This document shows, piece by piece, positions 18,724 through 25,927 of a stretch of DNA of 64,000 nt. How positions within the stretch are numbered: the first letter of the stretch is position 1; every line of letters starts with the position of its first letter. The DNA lies in contig NZ_CXWE01000004.1 of assembly GCF_001404515.1 (NCBI RefSeq), forward strand, positions 310,001 to 374,000. The letters run 5' to 3'. The notes below the pieces were generated by a model that was not told where the DNA came from, searched no databases, and was given only the letters and a program-made list of their open reading frames with translations. This stretch comes from Roseibium album (GTDB taxonomy: Bacteria > Pseudomonadota > Alphaproteobacteria > Rhizobiales > Stappiaceae). The position numbers were made by a program, and so were the translations under genes.

Positions 18724-19771
18724 AGAACACTCCGCCGATCAGGCCGGTCACGATGCCGATCGGCATGTCTTCCGGTGACATGAGCGTCCGTGCCAGGATA
18801 TCGGCCCAGATGAGGAATATCGCCCCCAAAAGCAGGCTGGCAGGCAGAACACGCCTGTAGCTTCCACCCACAAGAAATCGCGCGATATGCGGGATCATGA
18901 GCCCGACGAATCCGATGATGCCCGAAAAGGCAACCATCACGCCGGTGATCAAGGCGCCGACCACGAACACGACCAGCCGGAACCGCGCCACGGGGATGCC
19001 GAGCGTGGACGCGGTTTCGTCTCCGATGGTCATCGCATTGAGGTCTGCCGCCTTCGCCAGAAGATAGGGGACAGACAGCACGAGTATGCCGAGAGGAAAC
19101 AACAGGTGGTTCCACTGCGCCAGCCCAAGTCCGCCCAGCATCCAGAACACAACCGTATGTGTCGCGCGCGGATCTCCCATGAAAATCATGATGTTTGCCA
19201 GGGACATGATGATGAAGGAAACGGCGACACCTGCCAGAACCAGTCTGTCGGCGCTTGTTGCGGAGGCAAAATGCGTAACCCCGAGCACGATGAGCGTTGC
19301 GACGAGCGCGCCCGCGAATGCCATCAGAGGAACCGTCAGCAGCCCCAGGAACAGTCCCGTGTGCAAGAGAGCCAGGATCGCCCCTGCCGCACCTCCGGAC
19401 GAAATACCGAGCAGGTGCGGGTCCGCGAGCGGATTACGGGTGACCGATTGCAGCGCAGCACCGACAATAGCAAGGCCCGCACCGACAAAACCGGCCAGCA
19501 ATGTGCGCGGAAGCCGGATGTCCCAGACAATTGCCTCTCTTCCCCTGGACCAGTCGATTTCGACGGCGCCGGGCAACAGTTTGTTGGCAACGACCCCGAA
19601 CACCGTACTGGCCGGGACCGAAATGGCCCCCACCGAGACGGCCACGACCACGGAAATGATCAGCACAAGCCCGCCGGTCATCAGCATGAGGCCGAACCCC
19701 CAGCTTGATGGCGGCGAACTGCTTTTCTGCACGCTGTCCCTCGATATTTCCGCGGTCGGTCGCTGCAACAA
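18680..19771 (-). CDS. FecCD family ABC transporter permease
   Basis: A 363-residue inner-membrane permease of the BtuC/FecCD family with about ten helices and the hallmarks RLPRTLLAGFVGAGLAIVGAALQ, NPLADPHLLGISSGGA and GIIGFVGLMIPHIARFLVG. It starts with TTG at 19771, preceded by GGGGAGAG that overlaps the stop of the binding-protein gene three nt away. Members import B12, haem, siderophores or metal chelates; the cobalamin riboswitch at the head of this operon points to a corrinoid, cobalt or related ligand. It is the last gene of the operon. Confidence 0.93.
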   Translation of the reverse strand: MLQRPTAEISRDSVQKSSSPPSSWGFGLMLMTGGLVLIISVVVAVSVGAISVPASTVFGVVANKLLPGAVEIDWSRGREAIVWDIRLPRTLLAGFVGAGLAIVGAALQSVTRNPLADPHLLGISSGGAAGAILALLHTGLFLGLLTVPLMAFAGALVATLIVLGVTHFASATSADRLVLAGVAVSFIIMSLANIMIFMGDPRATHTVVFWMLGGLGLAQWNHLLFPLGILVLSVPYLLAKAADLNAMTIGDETASTLGIPVARFRLVVFVVGALITGVMVAFSGIIGFVGLMIPHIARFLVGGSYRRVLPASLLLGAIFLIWADILARTLMSPEDMPIGIVTGLIGGVFFIFLLRSRAGSGGR

Positions 19772-19774
19772 GGT

Positions 19775-20710
19775 TTACTCTCCCCAGAAGGCTTCTGCCA
19801 GTTTCTTGATAGCTTTGATGTTGCGCGGACCAGGTGTCGCCTCGACATATTCGAGCGTAACGAACCGGTCGTTCCTGACGGCGTCGATTTCAGCCAATGC
19901 AGGATTCTGCATCATGAAATCTCTCTTCTGCTCAGCCGTCACGTTTCCGTAGTTTACGATAACGATGAATTCCGGGTCCTTTTCGACCACGGTTTCCCAG
20001 TCGATCTTGGCCCAGCTCTTTTCGAAATCGTCAAGTACATTGACACCCCCCGCAGCTTCAATGAGTGCCGTTGGCATGGCAAAACGCCCTGCGGTGAACG
20101 GTTTATCTTCACCACTATCATAGACAAATATTTTCAGAGGCTTATCGCCGGGTCTTAAAGAAGATTTATAGCTATCGAGTTCGGCCTTGTAACCGGCGAC
20201 CAGATCATGTGCCTGATCTTCGACACCGAAGATCTTACCCAGATTGATCAGGTCATCATACATATCCGCCATCGACACTTTCGGTTTTTCACCGATGTGG
20301 ATGCACGATTCGGTCAGTTCGTAGACCTGAATGCCGAAGGGCTCGAGCGTTTCCGGGGTCACCTCTCCACCAACCTTCATGCCGTAGTTCCAGCCGGCGA
20401 AATAGAAGTCCGCATCAGCGCCAATCAGGACTTCCTTGGTTGGATACTTTGCGGAAAGTTCCGTTAGTTCCGATACGCCGTCACGCATTTCCTCATCGAG
20501 CGTTTTCCATCCGGAAATGCCGGTATAGCCAACCATATGATCGCGGAGGCCGAGAACGAGCATCATTTCGGTGAGGTTGACGTCATTGGAAACGGCCGCC
20601 TTTGGCGGAGCGTCGAATGTCACTTCGCGATCGCAGCTTTTTACCGTGGTCTGTGCCAGCGCAGATCCTGCAAAAAGGGTGGTCGCGAGGCCGATTGCCA
20701 AACGTTTCAT
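19775..20710 (-). CDS. ABC transporter substrate-binding protein (BtuF/FepB type)
   Basis: A 311-residue periplasmic binding protein. The signal peptide MKRLAIGLATTLFAGSALA is followed by the class III fold seen with FecCD permeases (single long helix, PTALIEAAGGVNVLDDFEKSWAKIDWE, DPEFIVIVNYG). C-terminal PGPRNIKAIKKLAEAFWGE is typical. It is encoded between the ATPase and the permease. Ligand unknown; the riboswitch suggests a B12-related compound or cobalt. Confidence 0.9.
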   Translation of the reverse strand: MKRLAIGLATTLFAGSALAQTTVKSCDREVTFDAPPKAAVSNDVNLTEMMLVLGLRDHMVGYTGISGWKTLDEEMRDGVSELTELSAKYPTKEVLIGADADFYFAGWNYGMKVGGEVTPETLEPFGIQVYELTESCIHIGEKPKVSMADMYDDLINLGKIFGVEDQAHDLVAGYKAELDSYKSSLRPGDKPLKIFVYDSGEDKPFTAGRFAMPTALIEAAGGVNVLDDFEKSWAKIDWETVVEKDPEFIVIVNYGNVTAEQKRDFMMQNPALAEIDAVRNDRFVTLEYVEATPGPRNIKAIKKLAEAFWGE

Positions 20711-20725
20711 GGAATTCTCCGGTAC

Positions 20726-21499
20726 TTAAAGATGAAAGGTAAGATGTGCTTGTTCGCTCGGCGCAAGTTGTTCCAGTCGCGCCTGCACGGAATAGGCTTT
20801 TTCGATGTGGTCCGGTGTCAGAACGTCTTCCGGTTCTCCGAACGCGACCGCCGCCCCTTTGTGCAGCAACAGGACGCGGTCGCAGACGCGGCCGGCAAGG
20901 TTCAGATCGTGCAGGCTTGTGACGATAGTGATGTTGAGGCTGGATATCAGCGCAACGATTTCCAGCTGGTGGCGAATGTCCAGGTGGTTGGTCGGCTCAT
21001 CCAGAATGAGCAATTCGGGCTCCTGGGCAAGTGCACGGGCAACCATCACCCGCTGGCGCTCGCCACCGGAAAGCGTTCCGAAGGATCGCGCGGCGAGCGG
21101 CAGCAATCCCATCCGGTCCAGGGCACCTTCGGTAATTTCGAAGTCGTCGCTGCCATTTCCGGCGAACCCCGTCCCGTGCGGACGGCGGCCCAGTGCGACG
21201 ATCTCCCGGACGGTCAATGCAAAATCAGTGGGCTGCTCCTGCAGGACGGCAGCAACTTTTTTGGCGGTCGATCTCGCGGACATTTTCCAGATATCCTGAC
21301 CGTCGAGAAAGATCGCACCGGTACTCGGCCTGTGAAAACGATAAAGTAGACGCAGAAGCGTGGATTTGCCCGCACCGTTGGCACCGGCCAGCCCCAGAAC
21401 CTTGCCTGCGGCGAGATCGAAACTGACGGGATGCAGGATGGTATTGCCCTGCCCCGCACGCCATCCGGCCTGCCTGGCCGAAAGGGCCGCGCCACTCAT
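20726..21499 (-). CDS. ABC transporter ATP-binding protein (FepC/BtuD type)
   Basis: A 257-residue ATPase with Walker A GANGAGKST, signature LSGGERQRVMVARAL, Walker B LLILDEPTNHLD and switch His in SLHDLNLAG. It energises the FecCD permease encoded two genes downstream. The ATG at 21499 overlaps the DUF1636 stop (ATGA), so the two are translationally coupled; the longer frame upstream would only be antisense-like filler inside the DUF1636 gene. Confidence 0.94.
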   Translation of the reverse strand: MSGAALSARQAGWRAGQGNTILHPVSFDLAAGKVLGLAGANGAGKSTLLRLLYRFHRPSTGAIFLDGQDIWKMSARSTAKKVAAVLQEQPTDFALTVREIVALGRRPHGTGFAGNGSDDFEITEGALDRMGLLPLAARSFGTLSGGERQRVMVARALAQEPELLILDEPTNHLDIRHQLEIVALISSLNITIVTSLHDLNLAGRVCDRVLLLHKGAAVAFGEPEDVLTPDHIEKAYSVQARLEQLAPSEQAHLTFHL

Positions 21500-21900
21500 G
21501 AAACGGCTGCCGTATCTGCTTCGGTCACGCTCATTGCGGCCGGTATGCGCGCGAGTGCCGATCGCCGGAGTTTGCCGGGACGGTCCGCAGAGTTGCACCA
21601 GCCATTCGCCAGAACCATGTACTGCCGGGCAAAGGCAACCAGATCATCAATATCCGTCTCCGGATCGATGTCACCGAAAAGATAAGTCGCCTTTTCATTG
21701 GCTCTGTAGGCAACCGTGCAGGGCCGTGAGCATCCTGCCATGCACGCGATACCTGAGACTTCAAAGTCGTTTCCGGCAACCGGTAAGCCGCAGGTCAAGG
21801 CCTCCCGCAGCTTGGCGATCAGTTCAAAACCCGGCCGAAAGTCACTGTCATTGTGCCTGCAGGACGTACAGACGAATATCTTGTGCGTTTCACGACTCAT
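21496..21900 (-). CDS. DUF1636 family protein, thioredoxin-like [2Fe-2S] ferredoxin-type fold
   Basis: A 134-residue protein with four cysteines in the DUF1636 (COG5469) arrangement: CTSCRHNDSD near the N-terminus and CMAGCSRPCTVAYR in the middle. The pattern resembles thioredoxin-like 2Fe-2S ferredoxins, so metal or cluster binding is likely; function is unproven. It is the first well-supported gene after the cobalamin riboswitch and is coupled to the ABC ATPase. The ATG at 21900 fits the family N-terminus; a frame extension to 21996 exists but overlaps a different possible small ORF. Confidence 0.85.
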   Translation of the reverse strand: MSRETHKIFVCTSCRHNDSDFRPGFELIAKLREALTCGLPVAGNDFEVSGIACMAGCSRPCTVAYRANEKATYLFGDIDPETDIDDLVAFARQYMVLANGWCNSADRPGKLRRSALARIPAAMSVTEADTAAVS

Positions 21901-22171
21901 CTGCCATCCCCGACGTTTCCACGTGTTTGTCACCGCCCGAATCCGAGCTGCCCGATTGTTCATGATCAGACCGCCGATCCGGAATCTGCACCTCATTGAA
22001 AAGGCTATGTTGTAACTTATGTAATGTTATTACATTACGTTCACTTTTCGATGCAAGCGGAAATCTGCAGCCATTAGGGCACATGGCTCTGGCTGCGCGT
22101 TCGCCCAAAGCACCGGCCTTGGCTAGAAAAACGGGTATGAAATCAGCATTTTCGTTTCTGGTCCGGTTCAT
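21890..22171 (-). CDS. Possible small protein in the riboswitch leader (unrecognised)
   Basis: A 93-codon frame begins at an ATG at 22171 with a strong Shine-Dalgarno (GGAGGGCGAA just before it) and ends 11 bp inside the DUF1636 gene, spacing suited to translational coupling. The product has one CPNGC motif, a basic middle and a Ser/Gly/Asp-rich end; no family is recognised. Against it: a Zur-like palindrome lies inside the frame, which would fit non-coding leader DNA better. I keep it as a low-confidence gene. Confidence 0.3.
   Translation of the reverse strand: MNRTRNENADFIPVFLAKAGALGERAARAMCPNGCRFPLASKSERNVITLHKLQHSLFNEVQIPDRRSDHEQSGSSDSGGDKHVETSGMADES
22021..22038. promoter_or_regulatory. 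Zur-like palindrome
   Basis: GTAATGTTATTACATTAC: 16 of 18 positions are symmetric, and it contains the perfect dyad ATGTAAT/ATTACAT (22019-22035). From memory it resembles alphaproteobacterial Zur boxes (GTAATGTnATAACATTAC-like). It lies about 120 bp before the DUF1636 start and downstream of the riboswitch, so it could control an internal promoter. Confidence 0.5.
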
Positions 22172-22295
22172 TTCGCCCTCCGCGATTACACGGGGCTTGC
22201 AGGAACCGAAGGTCTAACTCTGTCAGCGATCGCTGTTTTGCCATGCCATCCGCTCCTCCGGAACACCCCGTCCGGGTTGAAGTTTGTGATGAAAT

Positions 22296-22472
22296 GGCAG
22301 GTCTCCTGACTTGCGGGTCATGGCTTGCCTGATCCTTCCCGGGGTCTCCCCAGTGGCGCTTTCAGGTTTGCTCACCGCTCACAGTTGCGGGGGCAGTCAC
22401 GGACTTGGTGCCTTTTGGCTACGCCGCACCGTGTTCCCTTTTAATCCCGATCCGGCTCCGGATACGAGAACC
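22296..22472 (-). ncRNA. Cobalamin riboswitch
   Basis: Read on the minus strand from about 22472, the RNA has the conserved AdoCbl aptamer elements in order: AAAGGGAACACGGTG, GGCACC, the invariant CTGCCCCCGCAACTGT, GCCACTGGGGA, GGGAAGG, and the B12 box GTCAGGAGACCTGCC ending at 22296. It lies ahead of the DUF1636/ABC importer operon, about 400 nt before the DUF1636 start. Cobalamin binding would be expected to lower expression of the importer. I do not see an unambiguous intrinsic terminator immediately after it. Confidence 0.93.
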
Positions 22473-22996
22473 ATAAGACCATTGATTGGCTGAAATTGAG
22501 GAAGCTGTCAATCGACAAACCGACCTGTGTCTTCCAGGCAGCGACATATGGCAATTTCAGCTGGTTTGAACCATTTCAGTTACCTTGTTGCCGCGGTCCA
22601 ACTCGACAAGAGTCCAAAGAACCAACAGTGCCGTGCAGATGTAGACGGGAGGGCTTGAGCGGGCTTCGTTGGAACAAGACTTCTCGATCATGTGGAGCCA
22701 CAATCAAATGTCAGGACCTCAAGACAGGAATGGTTTCGACCAGCCGCCCAAACGATAGTCCAGCACCTCATGCATGACCGGATCATCGCCACTGAAAAAG
22801 CGTGAATGCGCGAGCTCGCGAACACTGGTTGCGGTCAATTCAAGACAGTATATGCGGTATCCAGTCCTTCCCCTTGAAATTTATAGCGCCAAAGAAAAAG
22901 AAAATGGGCATTGATACCAAGAATAATCCGAATAACCTTCTACTCACCGGGCAGACTTCCAAATTGATTGCATAAAAGAGAGACCGCCACCCGAAG
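22473..22996. other. Intergenic, riboswitch promoter region
   Basis: No gene supported. The leftward promoter of the riboswitch operon and the rightward promoter of the DUF534 binding-protein gene must lie here. No strong dyad was seen. Confidence 0.4.
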
Positions 22997-23959
22997 ATGA
23001 AAAACCTGATTACTCGTTGTATGATCTTGGTTGCAGTGGTTCTTACCCCGGTATTCGGTGAGGCAGCCGATGACACCAAATCCATATTGATGATCACTTG
23101 GCGTGGCCTCACGACTGCCGAAGAAGGGTTTGTCGAAAAACTGGGCGAACTTGGCATCGATGCCGACATTGATCACTTTGACGCAAACCGTGACCAGACA
23201 GAACTGGCCGGGTTTTTACGGGAAAATCTCGACGTTCTGAAAACACGGGACCTGATCTACACCTTCGGAACAACCGTCACGCAGACAGTCAATAATTTCG
23301 ACATCGCAAATGTGCCCCGTGTGTTCAATATCGTGGCCGACCCGGTCGGTGTCGGACTGGTCGGGTCCCTGGACTGCCCGCCCTCCGGCATGACCGGTGC
23401 CAAGATGTCCCTGTCACCGGACGAGAACCTGGAGTTGTTTCGAAAAATTCACCCTGTCCAAACCATGGCGATCCTGTTTGATCCGCGGGAAAACAACGCT
23501 GTCTCAGAGGCCGACCACCTCACGATTGCAGCAGAAAAACTCGGCATCACTCCCAAGCGGCTTCGCTTTGCACCGGATGCGGACGAAACCGATCTTCAGC
23601 TTTCATCTCTGATCCCGCAGCTTGAAGGCGTCGACGCGCTTTACGTCACCGCTTCATCTTCGTTCATCGCACATTCCGGGATCCTCAAGGAGATCATTCC
23701 GGACGACCTCGTCAGCATCGGATCGTCAACGGCCTATATCGGCGAAGGAATAACGCTCGCCTTTGGTACAGAGTATCGTGAGCGAGGAGAGGCAGCAGCG
23801 GAATTGGCCGCGAAAATTCTGCTGGACGATGTTCCGCCAAACAAGTTGCCGATCGACGAAATCGACGCTGCTGACGCTATCCTCTTCGTCAATGCAGACA
23901 GCAAGGCTGCGTCAACGCTTCGCCTTGAGAATGCGACCAACACTGTGGTTTACAAGTAG
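22997..23959 (+). CDS. ABC substrate-binding protein, DUF534/TrpX-like, orphan
   Basis: A 320-residue exported protein. A signal peptide (cleavage near GEAAD) precedes a two-lobed binding fold with DUF534 features: TFGTTVTQTV, RVFNIVADPVGVGLV and FGTEYRERGEAAAELAAKIL. DUF534 proteins usually act with a permease and ATPase for tryptophan/tyrosine-like or nucleoside ligands, but none lies beside this gene. It may be a stand-alone sensor partner; a two-component pair is encoded about 1.3 kb downstream. Confidence 0.8.
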   Translation: MKNLITRCMILVAVVLTPVFGEAADDTKSILMITWRGLTTAEEGFVEKLGELGIDADIDHFDANRDQTELAGFLRENLDVLKTRDLIYTFGTTVTQTVNNFDIANVPRVFNIVADPVGVGLVGSLDCPPSGMTGAKMSLSPDENLELFRKIHPVQTMAILFDPRENNAVSEADHLTIAAEKLGITPKRLRFAPDADETDLQLSSLIPQLEGVDALYVTASSSFIAHSGILKEIIPDDLVSIGSSTAYIGEGITLAFGTEYRERGEAAAELAAKILLDDVPPNKLPIDEIDAADAILFVNADSKAASTLRLENATNTVVYK

Positions 23960-24041
23960 GTTCGCCTGTCTTGCAGACACATTGAAGGCCCTAGGACAAC
24001 AAACATATACAGACCCTGTCAACAGCTGATAGCTTTTCGCG

Positions 24042-24776
24042 ATGCCGCATCTATTTCTCAACAGGCCCAGAAATTTCGATCTGCTGGCCAAGCACGAAAC
24101 CGTACGCAAGGACCTTGTCTGGGAAAGTCTCAACGCCGCGCTCTACAAGACCGGCGGGGTGATTTTCATCATCGGCAGCGTACTGTTTTTTCCAGCCTTC
24201 GCGAAATACGCAGATGTCGGCGCCTGGTCCTTCATCGCGGGTTCCGTGCTCTATCTCGTAGTCACAGGACACGACCTTCTGGAAGTTTTCAACGCGGGTC
24301 GCCACCGTAAAGGTGAACCCTCTGTCTGGGACAGACTGGAAACCTTGGCTGCACTCACATACGTCACTGGAACGATCCTTTTCATTGTCGGAAGTGTCTG
24401 TTTCCTGAAACGGTATGATGCCACCGAGGCGGGCGCGTACTGTTTTGTTGTCGGCAGTCTCCTGTTTGTGGTCGGTGCGGTTGTGAATGTCCTGCAAATC
24501 GTCACTGCCGGATCTCTGATCAAGCTTCAATTGATGAACCTGACAGCCTTGTCCTTTGTGACCGGATCGGTGCTGTTTGCCGTTGCGTCTGTGCCTTATC
24601 TCTGGACGATTGAAAGCAAATCCGATGCGCGTGAACTTTTTTCTTATCTGGCTTTTTTGTATCTGACCGGCAGCATCCTTTTCCTGCTGGGCGGGGTCTT
24701 CAACTATTGGCGTGCGCTCCTGGTCATTCGTGGCGTCGCGCGCTCGCAAAAGCTGAAACCCGCGCCGGCGAAATGA
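24042..24776 (+). CDS. YrhK-like membrane protein with three internal repeats
   Basis: A 244-residue membrane protein built of three similar units of about 70 residues, each two helices long: GGVIFIIGSVLFF, TGTILFIVGSVCF and TGSVLFAVASVPY mark the first helix of each, and AGSVLYLVV, VGSLLFVVGA and TGSILFLLGG the second. The unit resembles the YrhK domain. Function is unknown. It follows the DUF534 gene on the same strand after 82 bp. The repeat structure suggests growth by internal duplication. Confidence 0.75.
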   Translation: MPHLFLNRPRNFDLLAKHETVRKDLVWESLNAALYKTGGVIFIIGSVLFFPAFAKYADVGAWSFIAGSVLYLVVTGHDLLEVFNAGRHRKGEPSVWDRLETLAALTYVTGTILFIVGSVCFLKRYDATEAGAYCFVVGSLLFVVGAVVNVLQIVTAGSLIKLQLMNLTALSFVTGSVLFAVASVPYLWTIESKSDARELFSYLAFLYLTGSILFLLGGVFNYWRALLVIRGVARSQKLKPAPAK

Positions 24777-25273
24777 TCTCCTGCAAGGTCCGGAACGCGG
24801 TTTTCATACCTGCGGACCGGAAAACCAAAAGCTGGGTTGCAATGAAGATCAGCGTCTTTCCGAACCGTCAATCGAGACACCGGGCGGCAAACGGTTCAAC
24901 GGATTGCATCAGGCCAACGCTGTCTGTCATTCGCGCAAAGTAATGGAACGGCCAATTCATTTGGCGCAAGGACAACGGCGCGAGGAATTGGCAATGCTGC
25001 AGTCACGTTCGTGATGCATTGAGGGGTTGTCATGGCGTTCCCTGGCAGATTGAACAACACGCAAAAGCTAAATATGCTCAAAAAAGTGACCCTGAACAGC
25101 TGAGTGTTTTTTCAGCTGTTCAGGGTCCAGGTTTCAGTATCGAGGGCGGCTGCTCAACGCCCGATTGCAGAATAGGTGAGATTTGAGATCTTACGCTATC
25201 CTCTCAATATGGGATGGCGTCGATTTTGATAATCATGTTCCAATAGCTCAACGTGTGTTTTGCAGGTGCTGAA
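24777..25273. other. Intergenic with a long isolated hairpin
   Basis: No gene is supported over nearly 500 bp. The only structure seen is the perfect 16-bp stem at 25088-25127 (separate entry). A small RNA is possible but nothing else supports it. Confidence 0.4.
25088..25127 (-). terminator. Strong hairpin, terminator-like on the minus strand
   Basis: A perfect 16-bp stem (25088-25103 with 25112-25127) and an 8-nt loop. On the minus strand it is followed by CTTTTTTG, the form of an intrinsic terminator, yet no minus-strand gene lies upstream of it. It could end an antisense transcript or an unannotated small RNA. Confidence 0.5.
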
Positions 25274-25927
25274 ATGACTGACCGTGAGGTCGATATCATT
25301 CTCGTGGAAGACGATCCGGTCATGTTGCAGTCCTTGCAGACGAGCATCGGGTCAGAGGGTGATTTTACGGTTCGTGCAGCCTGCGCCAGTTATGCCGAAG
25401 GTTCCAAAGCCATCGACACCATTCCAGCGGATGTGTTGATCACGGACCTGAAACTGCCAGACGGCCACGGCTTCGATCTGATTCGGCAAGCCAGAAAAAC
25501 GCGCCCTGAAATGGAAATTATGGTCATTTCCGTTCTGGGTGACGAACAAAGCGTCGTGACAGCCATTGCAAGCGGTGCGTCCGGTTTCCTTTTGAAGGAT
25601 TCCCGCCCCCTCGATATCGCACAGTCCGTCAAACAACTTGTCGCCGGAAAGTCGCCAATCTCCACATCGGTCGCGCGTTTCATTATTCAAATCGTACAAG
25701 GGACCGAAAAGGACAATCAGTCCGATGAACTCCTGACCAAACGGGAGATGGATATACTTTGGGGCATTGCCAAGGGTTTCACGTACAAGGATGTTGCGGA
25801 GAAACTCGGCATTTCAAGCAACACGGTACCGACGCACATCAAGAACATTTATCGGAAGCTTGAAGTCAATTCTCGTGGCGAAGCTGTTTTCGAAGCCATT
25901 CAGCGTGGATTGATCAACATCTCTTGA
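25274..25927 (+). CDS. LuxR/NarL family response regulator
   Basis: A 217-residue two-component regulator. The receiver domain (residues 5-120) has the acidic pair in ILVEDDPV, the phospho-acceptor Asp in VLITDLKLPDG and the Lys in FLLKDSRP. The C-terminal NarL-type HTH reads LTKREMDILWGIAKGFTYKD and SSNTVPTHIKNIYRKLEV. It overlaps the start of the sensor kinase gene, which must be its partner. The ATG at 25274 gives a normal receiver N-terminus. Confidence 0.93.
   Translation: MTDREVDIILVEDDPVMLQSLQTSIGSEGDFTVRAACASYAEGSKAIDTIPADVLITDLKLPDGHGFDLIRQARKTRPEMEIMVISVLGDEQSVVTAIASGASGFLLKDSRPLDIAQSVKQLVAGKSPISTSVARFIIQIVQGTEKDNQSDELLTKREMDILWGIAKGFTYKDVAEKLGISSNTVPTHIKNIYRKLEVNSRGEAVFEAIQRGLINIS

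Noticed and set aside
22296-22493. 60-codon plus-strand frame (22311-22493) across the riboswitch
   Set aside because: It is antisense to the cobalamin aptamer, whose conserved blocks explain the sequence.
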